From positions 16,396 through 80,395 of the forward strand of contig NZ_FQTV01000019.1 in assembly GCF_900128905.1 (NCBI RefSeq): a stretch of 64,000 nucleotides of DNA, written 5' to 3'. Source of the stretch: Bacteroides luti. Its GTDB lineage: Bacteria > Bacteroidota > Bacteroidia > Bacteroidales > Bacteroidaceae. Below are positions 17,714 to 26,497 of the stretch, piece after piece. Each line of letters begins with the position of its first letter. The stretch's first letter is position 1. The notes beneath the pieces were generated by a model. That model was given only the letters and a program-made list of their open reading frames with translations. It was not told the DNA's origin and ran no database searches. The translations under genes and the position numbers were made by a program.

Positions 17714-18667
17714 TTAATATATTAGCTTAGCTACTTCTTTAATACTGTCTACAGCGCCCACAGAATAGAAATGAATGCTTGGTAGTCCGTGTGCCATTAG
17801 TTCACGGCACTGCTCCACGCACCATTCAATACCCAATTGTTTTGCATCTGCATCATTTTTGCATTTCATAGCCTCATTTGCCAAGTCTTCTGGAATATCA
17901 ACTTTAAAGGTTTTTGGAACCATACTTAGCTGAGATAATTTGGAAAAAGGCTTAATTCCTGGAATTATTGGAATTGTAACTCCTGCTTTTCTGGCACGGT
18001 CTACAAACTCAAAGAACTTTTTGTTATCGTAAAATAATTGAGTAACTGCATATTCAGCGCCAGCTTCCATCTTCTTTTTTAACCAGTAAATATCTGTATC
18101 AATATTAGGCGCTTCTTCATGCTTTTCAGGGTAGCAAGCAACTCCATAAGAAAATGGTTGCAAGGAAACTTTCATTTGTTCACCATCAACGAATACTCCT
18201 TTATTGAATTTGTTTATTTGTTCTTGAAGTTCAATTGCATGATAATAGCCATTGCCTACTGGCTTGAAAACAGGTTCATGTTTGGCTTTGTCACCACGAA
18301 GAACTAATAAATCGGTAATGCCAAGAAACTGCAAATCAAGTAGTACATATTCGGTTTCTTCCTGAGTGAATCCACTACATAAAATGTGCGGCACAGCTGT
18401 TATATTGTATTTGTTTTTAATCGCAGCAGCCACAGCTACTGTGCCGGGACGGCGACGAACGTTGCTGCGTTGGAACAATCCATTGCCTAATTCCTTATAA
18501 ATATACTCACTACGATGTGTGGTTATGTTGATGTATTTAGGGTCGAATTCCTTTAATGTATCTATAGTTTCATATAGCTTTTCAATGCCAGTTCCCTTTA
18601 AAGGAGGCAATATCTCAAACGAAAAAGCTGTTTTGTCATTACTCTTTATTAATTCTATAACTTTCAT
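17714..18667 (-). CDS. metF: Methylenetetrahydrofolate reductase
   Basis: An FAD enzyme that reduces 5,10-methylene-THF to 5-methyl-THF for methionine synthesis. The start at 18667 (MKVIELIKSND) is preferred because the family aligns from FSFEILPP. The longer open frame adds 28 hydrophobic residues not expected for a cytosolic enzyme. Seen: FSFEILPPLKGTG near 14-26, FDPKYINITTHRSEY near 42-56, LRGDKAKHEP near 122-131, the TQLFYDN segment near 208-214, and PIIPGIKPFSKL near 232-243. It is 317 residues long. It is the first gene of a four-gene operon and is separated by 2 bases from holB. I saw no SAM riboswitch in the 273-base upstream gap. Confidence 0.95.
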   Translation of the reverse strand: MKVIELIKSNDKTAFSFEILPPLKGTGIEKLYETIDTLKEFDPKYINITTHRSEYIYKELGNGLFQRSNVRRRPGTVAVAAAIKNKYNITAVPHILCSGFTQEETEYVLLDLQFLGITDLLVLRGDKAKHEPVFKPVGNGYYHAIELQEQINKFNKGVFVDGEQMKVSLQPFSYGVACYPEKHEEAPNIDTDIYWLKKKMEAGAEYAVTQLFYDNKKFFEFVDRARKAGVTIPIIPGIKPFSKLSQLSMVPKTFKVDIPEDLANEAMKCKNDADAKQLGIEWCVEQCRELMAHGLPSIHFYSVGAVDSIKEVAKLIY

Positions 18668-18805
18668 TGGCCTAATTTCTATTGCGACATTGATGCCGCT
18701 AAATATGCATATTGTTGCAAAAATAGCAAAAAAAACATATTTTTGAGTCAAATTTAAGCTTTTTACATTTATAGACTAAATATTTCATTAGTGCTTTTTT
18801 ATATT

Positions 18806-18850
18806 TTATGCCATAAGGCTTCTTGAAAAAGTGAAAGTCTTATGGCATAA
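18806..18850. repeat. 12-base inverted repeat between metF and the DsbA-family gene
   Basis: TTATGCCATAAG (18806-18817) and CTTATGGCATAA (18839-18850) are perfect complements around a 21-base spacer. Both flanking genes are on the minus strand, and the repeat is 91 bases beyond the DsbA-family stop. It may be a terminator, but the downstream side is A-rich rather than T-rich. Confidence 0.6.
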
Positions 18851-18940
18851 TCTGTGCAGAATCTATTGTTTTAGAAATAATGCAGTAATATTAGAGATTA
18901 TTTTATATGTCATCTTTGCATTATTTGAGGCTTTGTTATT

Positions 18941-19861
18941 TTATATCTTGATCCAGAGTATTCCCTTTTTGGATATGTATTTATCTATGAACTTTGAATT
19001 ATATAAGCTATTTAAAATATCCAAAGCATCACTATCATGCCTGTCTGTAATTACAGCAAATTCATGAGTTGTAAGAGTTGGGTAGTAATCAAATAATCCT
19101 TCATGAGTTTTGAAAATTAGGTGTTTTATAGCTTCAGGACACAATTTAAGCAAAGCCTCTTCAAAATCTTTATATGGCCGTACGCCATATAGTTCTACTT
19201 TCATGCCATCAGCATTCGTGAAAAATAATGTAGGAAACCCTCTTACGCCCATTTGTTTACTTATGTCTAAATCTTCTTTAAATGTATGTTGGGCATCACC
19301 TTCAAAATCTTTTTTCAATTGATCAATATTTAATTCAGCATATAATGCAGCTTCTTCTATCCATTTCCACTTTGAGATGTTTTTCTTTTCAAGAAAAAGC
19401 ATTTCTTTTATTCTCCTGAGAAATACGAGTGAAATTTCATTATCCTGTATTTGCGCAGCTTTGAAGGCAATTGAAGGTGGGTATGAAGAAGATAAAGGAT
19501 CTTCCAGCCAAACATCTCCATCAATAGGCATCCCATAATAATTGCCAACTTCTTCCCAATGATGTGCTACATCTGCTGGTTTGTTGATTTTACTATTGCT
19601 CTCATTTTCCCAATTGGAAAGAAGTCCTCCCATTTTATATTCTATTTGATAGTTCTCCCCATACTCCAGTTTTAATTTCCTTAATTGAGGCTCTATCCCC
19701 CAACATGCAGAGCATATAGGGTCTGTATAATATAGAATATGTACAGGCCTCTTGGGAGAAGAAATTTCTGCGTGACTGGTTTCTGTTTTAGTTTCCGGAT
19801 TCTCATTAACCTCGGTCTGATGGGTATAAATCAGAGGATTTATATTTATAATGTCGCTCAT
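18941..19861 (-). CDS. DsbA-family / SpxH-like thioredoxin-fold protein
   Basis: A thioredoxin-fold protein with an inserted helical domain (DsbA/FrnE/YjbH-SpxH class). The redox motif C-S-A-C occurs in LYYTDPICSACWGIEPQL near residues 44-61, and the cis-proline segment MGVRGFPTLFF near 209-219. No signal peptide is present (MSDIININPLIYTHQ), so it should be cytoplasmic. It has 306 residues, including a polar extension of about 40 before the fold. SpxH homologues in Firmicutes are adaptors for ClpXP, but that role is not shown for Bacteroidetes. An oxidoreductase or isomerase is the alternative. It is monocistronic. Confidence 0.75.
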   Translation of the reverse strand: MSDIININPLIYTHQTEVNENPETKTETSHAEISSPKRPVHILYYTDPICSACWGIEPQLRKLKLEYGENYQIEYKMGGLLSNWENESNSKINKPADVAHHWEEVGNYYGMPIDGDVWLEDPLSSSYPPSIAFKAAQIQDNEISLVFLRRIKEMLFLEKKNISKWKWIEEAALYAELNIDQLKKDFEGDAQHTFKEDLDISKQMGVRGFPTLFFTNADGMKVELYGVRPYKDFEEALLKLCPEAIKHLIFKTHEGLFDYYPTLTTHEFAVITDRHDSDALDILNSLYNSKFIDKYISKKGILWIKI

Positions 19862-20015
19862 ATTAATAGATTTATTAATTTGTAAACTACTAATTTAGTA
19901 ACAGCTAATCTCTATTTTTGTTCTCTGGTACTTTTTAATTTATTAGCATGATAGTGTATTAGAAAAGAATTACATAATTTTGAGCATTAATATTACTAAG
20001 ATAAAAGATTTGATA

Positions 20016-20360
20016 ATGAAAACTTGTAGCAAGAAATTTATTTTTGAAAAAGAGAATGAGTGGGAGCCAGCCGGTGAAGGAGTGGCTCGACAGATTATGG
20101 GATATGATGGACAACTGATGCTTGTTAAAGTTAAGTTTGAAAAAGGAGCAAAAGGTGTGCTTCATACTCACTATCATACTCAGACTACTTATGTGGCAAG
20201 TGGAAAATTTGAATTTTCAGTAGATGGTGAAATGCAGATTGTTGAGGCTGGTGATGGAATTTATATTGCCCCAGATGCTGAACATGAATGTACATGTATT
20301 GAAGCCGGCATACTTATTGATTGTTTTAGTCCAATGAGAGCTGACTTTATTTCAAAATAA
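20016..20360 (+). CDS. Cupin-domain protein, KdgF-like
   Basis: A 114-residue single-domain cupin. The ATG at 20016 (MKTCSKKFIF) is chosen over an upstream in-frame TTG. The metal-binding motif 1 appears as HTHYHTQTTYVASGKFEFSVDG (about 52-73), and motif 2 includes GDGIYIAPDAEHECTC (about 82-97), leaving a 3-His/1-Glu-like set. The sequence QIMGYDGQLMLVKVKFEKGA resembles KdgF, which linearises 4,5-unsaturated uronates from pectin or alginate. That function would suit an organism with a GH28 pectinase, but no uronate pathway genes adjoin it. A general cupin role cannot be excluded. Confidence 0.8.
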   Translation: MKTCSKKFIFEKENEWEPAGEGVARQIMGYDGQLMLVKVKFEKGAKGVLHTHYHTQTTYVASGKFEFSVDGEMQIVEAGDGIYIAPDAEHECTCIEAGILIDCFSPMRADFISK

Positions 20361-20387
20361 TCATTCTATTAATAAATGGATATTTTG

Positions 20388-20422
20388 AGTGCGTATGATT
20401 TTAAAATTATGCGCACTTTTTT
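20388..20422 (+). terminator. Terminator after the cupin gene
   Basis: AGTGCG...ATTTT pairs with AAAAT...GCGCACT over about 15 positions with G-U pairs, followed by TTTTTT. It begins 27 bases after the stop codon. Confidence 0.75.
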
Positions 20423-20513
20423 ATTAAGAATATCTTGAGTTTTCTCATCTTTATTTTTAATTGATTTTTAAGTCTTGGTCTGTAAATTGACTAGTCAATA
20501 ATAGAAAGAAAGA

Positions 20514-20538
20514 GGATACCAATACATATTTGGTACCC
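20514..20538 (-). terminator. Terminator after the SusD-like gene
   Basis: GGATACCAA (20514-20522) pairs with TTGGTACCC (20530-20538) with one mismatch. On the minus strand it is followed by a T/C-rich tract. It lies 42 bases beyond the susD-like stop codon. Confidence 0.55.
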
Positions 20539-20580
20539 TCCACTTAAAATTTAAAACTAGTTTATAGCTATTAAACTATT

Positions 20581-22719
20581 TTATTTCTGAGCAAATCCAT
20601 ATCCGTTAGTAATCTTACCGTTTGAACTTGAAATTGTATTTGCATTCATAGGTACAAGATAGATTGGAGGAGTTCCTTCTGTATAATTGAGGAATACATT
20701 TGCCAGATATTCAGCTTTGTTATCAACAATTGTTTTACCCCAGTCTACTCTTTTATAACCATTAGCAACTAAAGCTGCAGCTTCAGCTCCGTTTGGATCA
20801 ATATAATTGAACAGTCCTTTGATTGCAAGGTTGGTATTGGCTATTTCTGTAAAACCTGTAGTAACATTCTGACTTGCTACAGTTGCCCAGTCATCGTTTT
20901 GGCCTCTCCATCCTGGAAATAGAACAGGATCGTTATTATCTGTACATTGAGTTGTTAATCTAAATCCGTATGTACTTTTAGCATTAACTGATTTTGTCCA
21001 AATATAGTTTGATATAGTATTACCATTTTCAAAAGTATAATATCCTTTTGTCTCAAGACCATTGACCATATTAGTTAATTGAGTCTTTAATTTAGTAATA
21101 GCTTCTGGTAACTTACCTGTGCGAATCAAGTCATAACGACGTAATCCTTCTCCACCAAATTCAAGTTTACGTTCTTGTGCAATAGCTTCTTTCAAACTAC
21201 CACATTTAGTGATAAAACCGTCAAGATTAGCAAGTGTTGCATTTGCAAAAGCACGTTCATGAACTTTACGTAATTCTTCTTTAGCTTTTCCGTCTTCACC
21301 TAATTCTGCATAAACTTCAGCTAACATTAAAATTACATCTGAGAAACGCATATAAGGATTGTTAATGCCTGAATTACGTTGTTTTGCAGTATAAGGACTA
21401 GTCATTCTGTTTTCGTCCCACTTATTATTTGAGATACCACCCTGTGATTTAGAACTTGGTAGAAAGCTAATCATAACTTCGGCTCCTTTTCCTGAGCTTG
21501 CAGTAACTGTTGCCGTTACGTCACGACGCATATCATTTGGATCGAAATCTCCATAATAGTAAGTTGGATGGAAACGAGATTGACCATAGCTCTTTCCTGG
21601 ATATGCATTAGAACCACCACCATCAGAAGGACGTCCGAAAGCATAAGGACGTTCAGATGATTGACCACGTGTTTCAGGTATTTCATAAACAGATTCTTCT
21701 GAATATAATGCATCACCATTCATTGTTTCCTGGAATACAAGCTGGAAAGGATTGCCAAATACTTGTCCGGCTTTACTGTTGGATCTGCTGTCTTTTGTGA
21801 TTAATTTAACTGAACCGTGATTAGCAACACAAGCTTCCAAATAAGTTTTTGCAATTTTGTAGAAATCAAGATAGTCTGTTCGTCTGTTATAAACGGCCCC
21901 GTTCTTTTCAGAGCCAATCTTTGTAAATGAAATAGTTTTGCCATCAATATTTTTATAAAAATCAGCTCCAAGGTCTGTTCTGCGGGTTGCATATCCACCT
22001 GCATATAGACACATACGGCCAATTAAGCCCTGAACGTATGTACGAGTCATGTATGTTACTATTGCATTTGCATTTTCTCCTACATGATACATTAACGGTT
22101 CAACTTGCATAAGTTTTTTGATGTGGTATTCGTATATTTCATCACGTGAAGTTAGCCCTTCTGCCTGAACACCAGGAACTAATTGATGAGGAACATCTCC
22201 GAAGAAACGACATAATTCAAAATAACAAGTTGCACGTAACGCTACAGCTTCACCATAAAGCTGAGATAATTCACTTGGTTTTCCTGCACTCATGTATGTA
22301 TTGAAAGACGAAGATGTTTCAAACAAGTTTATGAGTGTATTAGTTGTAGCTATTATTGAATAAAGATTTGTCCATGCTGTACTTCCATCGCTGAAACTGA
22401 TGTCGAAACTTGATACAGCATCTCCATTTGAATATAAATTTTCTGGAATATGACGGGTTTGAGCTGAATATTTTTCAGGGTGACGTTCTGAGTCAGAACC
22501 TACAACACATAAATCATAAAATAATCCATTAGCATGAACAAACGCTTTACTTCTCCATAACTCATATGCATTATTTAAAGCTGCACGAGTACTTGATGGA
22601 TCTGAAAATACAAAATTAACGTCTGCGTCAGATGGAGATGTTGTTTCCAGAAAGTCATTACATGATGTGGTAAGGAAAAGCATACCAGCACCAAACATTG
22701 TATATAATATCTTTTTCAT
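20581..22719 (-). CDS. SusD/RagB-family nutrient-binding outer-membrane lipoprotein
   Basis: A surface lipoprotein that caps the partner SusC transporter and binds its glycan or peptide ligand. The signal peptide has lipobox LTTSC (Cys about residue 20). The mature protein starts NDFLETTSPSDADVNFVFSDPSSTRAALNNAYELWR, typical of SusD. TPR-like helical regions include YGEAVALRATCYFELCRFFGDVPHQL near 154-179, and the C-terminal RKLEFGGEGLRRYDLIRTGKL near 516-536 is the RagB/SusD signature. At 712 residues it is longer than most SusD proteins (about 500-600). It lies 26 bases downstream of its SusC partner in the same operon. Confidence 0.95.
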   Translation of the reverse strand: MKKILYTMFGAGMLFLTTSCNDFLETTSPSDADVNFVFSDPSSTRAALNNAYELWRSKAFVHANGLFYDLCVVGSDSERHPEKYSAQTRHIPENLYSNGDAVSSFDISFSDGSTAWTNLYSIIATTNTLINLFETSSSFNTYMSAGKPSELSQLYGEAVALRATCYFELCRFFGDVPHQLVPGVQAEGLTSRDEIYEYHIKKLMQVEPLMYHVGENANAIVTYMTRTYVQGLIGRMCLYAGGYATRRTDLGADFYKNIDGKTISFTKIGSEKNGAVYNRRTDYLDFYKIAKTYLEACVANHGSVKLITKDSRSNSKAGQVFGNPFQLVFQETMNGDALYSEESVYEIPETRGQSSERPYAFGRPSDGGGSNAYPGKSYGQSRFHPTYYYGDFDPNDMRRDVTATVTASSGKGAEVMISFLPSSKSQGGISNNKWDENRMTSPYTAKQRNSGINNPYMRFSDVILMLAEVYAELGEDGKAKEELRKVHERAFANATLANLDGFITKCGSLKEAIAQERKLEFGGEGLRRYDLIRTGKLPEAITKLKTQLTNMVNGLETKGYYTFENGNTISNYIWTKSVNAKSTYGFRLTTQCTDNNDPVLFPGWRGQNDDWATVASQNVTTGFTEIANTNLAIKGLFNYIDPNGAEAAALVANGYKRVDWGKTIVDNKAEYLANVFLNYTEGTPPIYLVPMNANTISSSNGKITNGYGFAQK

Positions 22720-22745
22720 TTTGTTACTTTTTAAATTGTACCATA

Positions 22746-25700
22746 TTAGAATTCAAGGTTAAGGCCAACAGTAAATGTTCTGGCACGAGGATAGCTACCC
22801 CAATCTAATCCGAGTGTAGGGAACTTACCTGAGTTCGCTGCGGTTGATTTGTTTGAGAAAGTATTAACTTCTGGATCTAAGCCAGAATATCCGGTAATAG
22901 TGAATAGGTTACCACCTGTTACGTAAACACGTAGACGTTGAATACTTGCTTTCTTTGTTAAGTTCTTAGGAAGTGTATATCCTAAAGTTAAAGTATTCAT
23001 ACGCAGGTAAGATGCATCTTCTACAAATGTTGAAAGAACAACACCGTTTTCATAATATGGCAATCCATATTTTGCATTAGCATTTAATGTATTCAAAGCT
23101 GTTGGATCAGTAACAGCAACTAAATCACCAGATGTGTTTATATCATACACTTTATACCAGTCTTTTACAAATGCAAGACGGTTGGCACCTATAGAAACGT
23201 CTTTGTTTCCATACATATTAGCCATTGCATTAGCATTGTAAACTTTGCCACCAATGGCCCATGCAAAACCTGCACTTAAATCAAATCCCTTATAGTTCAT
23301 GTTAAGGTTGAAACCTCCGGTATGTTGTGGAGTCACTTCACCAAGATCTGTTACATCTTTGGTATCAACAACACCGTTACCGTCTGCATCATGAAGTTTT
23401 ATAGCACCAGGGAAAGCGTTTTGTCCTGTTGCTTTCTTAATAGGGGTTGGATAATTACCAGTAATAGTAGGAAGATCAGCAACACCACTTTTTAAGGTAT
23501 AAACGCCTGTTGAACTATTGTAATCAAAGTCATCGGCTTTATAGAAACCGTCGCATTTATATCCGCGAATTAATCCTACTGATGATCCAACTCTGAATAA
23601 ATAGTCATAATTAGGTTGTGTTGCTGTTGAAGCCCATTGAGAACCATATTCTGCTGTAACATCATCTCTTAACTCTTCAATATTGTTTTTATTAAAGTTG
23701 TATGTAGCACTAACATTCAAAGTGAAATCTTTATTTCGGATAATATCAGCTCCAAGAGAAAGTTCAAACCCTTTGTTTGAAGTCTTTCCAATATTTTGGA
23801 ACTGATAAGAATATCCGGTAGTCTCATCAATTGGAACTTCCATAAGCAAATCTTTAGTAGAATTCCAATAAGCATCCAAAGAACCATAAAGGCGGTTATT
23901 CCAGAAACCGAAATCAACACCGATATTTCTTGAAACTGTTGTTTCCCATTTTAAGTCAGGATTTGAAAGCATACCAGCTGGTTTATATACAGTAGATGTT
24001 TTGCCATCAGTAGTAATGGTTGAAGTAGTCCATGTTTCTTTCCATAAACTAGGGTCAATGTTGTCGGCACCGGAAGTACCATAAGATAAACGAAGCTTAA
24101 GGTTATCTAACCAACCTTTTGAACTTTCAAGGAATGGTTCATCAGAGATACGCCATGCAAATGCACCTGCTGGGAAATATCCCCAGTGATTGTTTGGAGA
24201 GAATTTAGAAGAACCATCAGCACGTAATGTACCGGTTAACAGATAACGTCCTTTGAATGAATAGTTAGCACGTCCAAAGAATGAAAGAGTTTTGCTGGGA
24301 GTTCCAATAGTGTTTGAGTAAGAATCTTTTCCAAGAGCAGGATTTGTCATGTTTATCTTACCAAAAGCTTGGTTGAAATCAAAGCTGGCAGAATATCCGG
24401 CACCGGTAATCTGTGAAGAATTAGATTTTGATGCTAAAATTTCATTACCTAAAAGGAATGATAGGTTGTGATCCTTTCCTAATCCTTGAACTTCATAATT
24501 CAATGTTGTAGCAGAACGAACGTTCCAGCTGTCTCCCTTAGTCAGTTTTGCATATTTGTAGCTATTGGTAAGACCGTTTTCGTAATATTTGTTTTCGCTT
24601 GTGGTACGGCCTAAACCTAATTCAGTACGTGCAGTAAGTCCTTTAATTATATCCCATGAAACAGATGCTATTCCACGAAGATTATTCTTGGTGTTTTTTT
24701 GAATCACATCATTTACTAAATCAACAACATTATATGTCTGGTCTACGTTTGAGTCACCATTACCAAATCCGGCAAAGTTACCAGTTCCAAAAGGTTCGTC
24801 GATTGGGCGGAATGAGTATGCATTTGAAAGCAATGAACCTTTACCGTTTGTAGCACTATCTTCTTTACCATCAGTTTTAATTTCAGAATATCTGATATCG
24901 AAATCTACTTTCAGGTTAGGAAGTAATTGTTGTTGAACTTTCAATGAACCGTTAAAGCGACTGTAGCCAGAGTTAATTTTAATACCGGCATCATCCAGAT
25001 AGTTAGCTGCAAAGGCAATCTTAGTTTTTTCGTTACCACCTGCTATGTTCAGGTTATGATTTTGTCCAATTGCAGTACGAAGAATATCATCAGTGTAATC
25101 ATGACTCTTTACACCTGCATATTTAGCATAATTGTTACCGTTAGCGCTACCTACACCAAAATATTGTGCAACTGAGTTACCATAAGCACTACCCAATGCT
25201 GTAGCATAACTCCATGTATGAAGAACATAATCCTGTGCATCCAGCACATCGAGTGTTTTAGCTACCGTTTTAACCTGCATGTAAGAGCTATATGATACAG
25301 ATACTTTTTCAGCTTTGGCACCCTTTGTTGTTACAAGGATTACACCATTGGCACCACGTGCACCATAGATAGCAGTAGAAGATGCGTCTTTCAAGACATC
25401 GATACTTTCAATCTGATCTGATGGAATATCAGAAATAGAACCTACAGGGAATCCATCAACAATGAACAGCGGATCGTTTGATTGTGTAATAGAACCACCA
25501 CCACGAACGCGGATTGAAACTTCTGCACCCGGACGTCCATCCTGAGCTGTTACAGATACACCCGGAAGTCGGCCTTGTAATGCCTGACTAACGTTTGAAA
25601 CCGGATTGGCAATAAGTGCTTCATTATTAACAGAAGCAACAGAACCTGTTAAATCGCGTTTTTTAACTGTACCGTAACCAATAACAACTACTTCATCGAG

Positions 25701-26012
25701 TGTTTTGGCATCTTCCACCAACTTAACATCAATTTTATTCTGATTGTTTACAGGAACAACTTTTGTATTGTAACCTATAAAAGAGAACTGGAGTTTACTA
25801 TTGGCTGGTGCCGAAATAGAATATTGACCATTGATATCTGTAATAGTTCCGTTTGTTGTACCTATTACTGATACGTTTACTCCAATCATTAGTTCACCAT
25901 TTGTGTCTGTAACTGCACCTGTGACTAAATGACCTTGTGCAAATGAGGTAAGGCAAAGCATACTCAGAAATAGAGTAGCAAGTGCTTTCCTGGCAAGCAT
26001 TTTTCGAATCAT
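22746..26012 (-). CDS. SusC/RagA-family TonB-linked outer-membrane transporter
   Basis: A TonB-dependent beta-barrel importing oligomers captured by SusD. Signal peptide about 1-25 (ending SFAQ), then a carboxypeptidase-regulatory-like domain (VTGAVTDTNGELMIGVNVSVIGT, about 30-105). The SusC/RagA plug signature lies at about 109-235 (DEVVVIGYGTVKKRDLTGSV; GVILVTTKGAK), followed by a long barrel ending in GLNLEF with terminal Phe. 1088 residues, full length, with no N-terminal STN domain, so control by a trans-envelope sigma/anti-sigma pair is not expected. It is divergent from the GH2 gene, which probably supplies the enzyme for this locus. Confidence 0.96.
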   Translation of the reverse strand: MIRKMLARKALATLFLSMLCLTSFAQGHLVTGAVTDTNGELMIGVNVSVIGTTNGTITDINGQYSISAPANSKLQFSFIGYNTKVVPVNNQNKIDVKLVEDAKTLDEVVVIGYGTVKKRDLTGSVASVNNEALIANPVSNVSQALQGRLPGVSVTAQDGRPGAEVSIRVRGGGSITQSNDPLFIVDGFPVGSISDIPSDQIESIDVLKDASSTAIYGARGANGVILVTTKGAKAEKVSVSYSSYMQVKTVAKTLDVLDAQDYVLHTWSYATALGSAYGNSVAQYFGVGSANGNNYAKYAGVKSHDYTDDILRTAIGQNHNLNIAGGNEKTKIAFAANYLDDAGIKINSGYSRFNGSLKVQQQLLPNLKVDFDIRYSEIKTDGKEDSATNGKGSLLSNAYSFRPIDEPFGTGNFAGFGNGDSNVDQTYNVVDLVNDVIQKNTKNNLRGIASVSWDIIKGLTARTELGLGRTTSENKYYENGLTNSYKYAKLTKGDSWNVRSATTLNYEVQGLGKDHNLSFLLGNEILASKSNSSQITGAGYSASFDFNQAFGKINMTNPALGKDSYSNTIGTPSKTLSFFGRANYSFKGRYLLTGTLRADGSSKFSPNNHWGYFPAGAFAWRISDEPFLESSKGWLDNLKLRLSYGTSGADNIDPSLWKETWTTSTITTDGKTSTVYKPAGMLSNPDLKWETTVSRNIGVDFGFWNNRLYGSLDAYWNSTKDLLMEVPIDETTGYSYQFQNIGKTSNKGFELSLGADIIRNKDFTLNVSATYNFNKNNIEELRDDVTAEYGSQWASTATQPNYDYLFRVGSSVGLIRGYKCDGFYKADDFDYNSSTGVYTLKSGVADLPTITGNYPTPIKKATGQNAFPGAIKLHDADGNGVVDTKDVTDLGEVTPQHTGGFNLNMNYKGFDLSAGFAWAIGGKVYNANAMANMYGNKDVSIGANRLAFVKDWYKVYDINTSGDLVAVTDPTALNTLNANAKYGLPYYENGVVLSTFVEDASYLRMNTLTLGYTLPKNLTKKASIQRLRVYVTGGNLFTITGYSGLDPEVNTFSNKSTAANSGKFPTLGLDWGSYPRARTFTVGLNLEF

Positions 26013-26497
26013 AATTTGTATTTTTAATAGTTAGAAATTTATGTGCAAAGGTTTTGTTTTTAACATTTTTACATTGTTTGCAAATTTATATTTTATTGCA
26101 AGAAAACAGTGTTATATATTGATTCATTATGTGGAAATATTGATTTAATGTATGAATAACCCTTTTAATAAGGGTTGTAGATGTACCTTAAAATAATTGA
26201 TTCTTAATGTAGAAGAAATGACGCATGCTTAATTTAGGTTATCATTGAATAAAATTAACTTAAAGTAGATTAGGTTTTGCTATTGCTGAGAATAGATATT
26301 TTAAAATTCAGAGAAAGTGTTTTTAACTGTCTGTTTTGTCGTTTTAATCTGATTTATATAGCAATTTCTGATTATCGATTCGCCGCTAAAAAAATGTATT
26401 TGTCTTTGCATATTCCAAGATTTTTTTAGAATCTTGCACAGATATTGTGTTTACTATATAAAAAAACGGTTAATAATATCACTAAATTAATTTATAT
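26013..26497. promoter_or_regulatory. Divergent control region between SusC and GH2 genes
   Basis: 485 bases with no gene. For the SusC gene, a minus-strand -7 box TAAATTTG lies at 26081-26088 with a poor -33 partner, giving a leader of about 60 bases. For the GH2 gene I see only a TGTCTTTG near 26401-26408, which departs from the consensus at one position, and a small 7-bp hairpin (26416-26422 / 26430-26436). No regulator operator could be recognised, and no regulator gene is adjacent. Confidence 0.5.

Noticed and set aside
18668..18940. SAM riboswitch before metF
   Set aside because: Only a simple 12-base inverted repeat is present; no SAM-element core was recognised.
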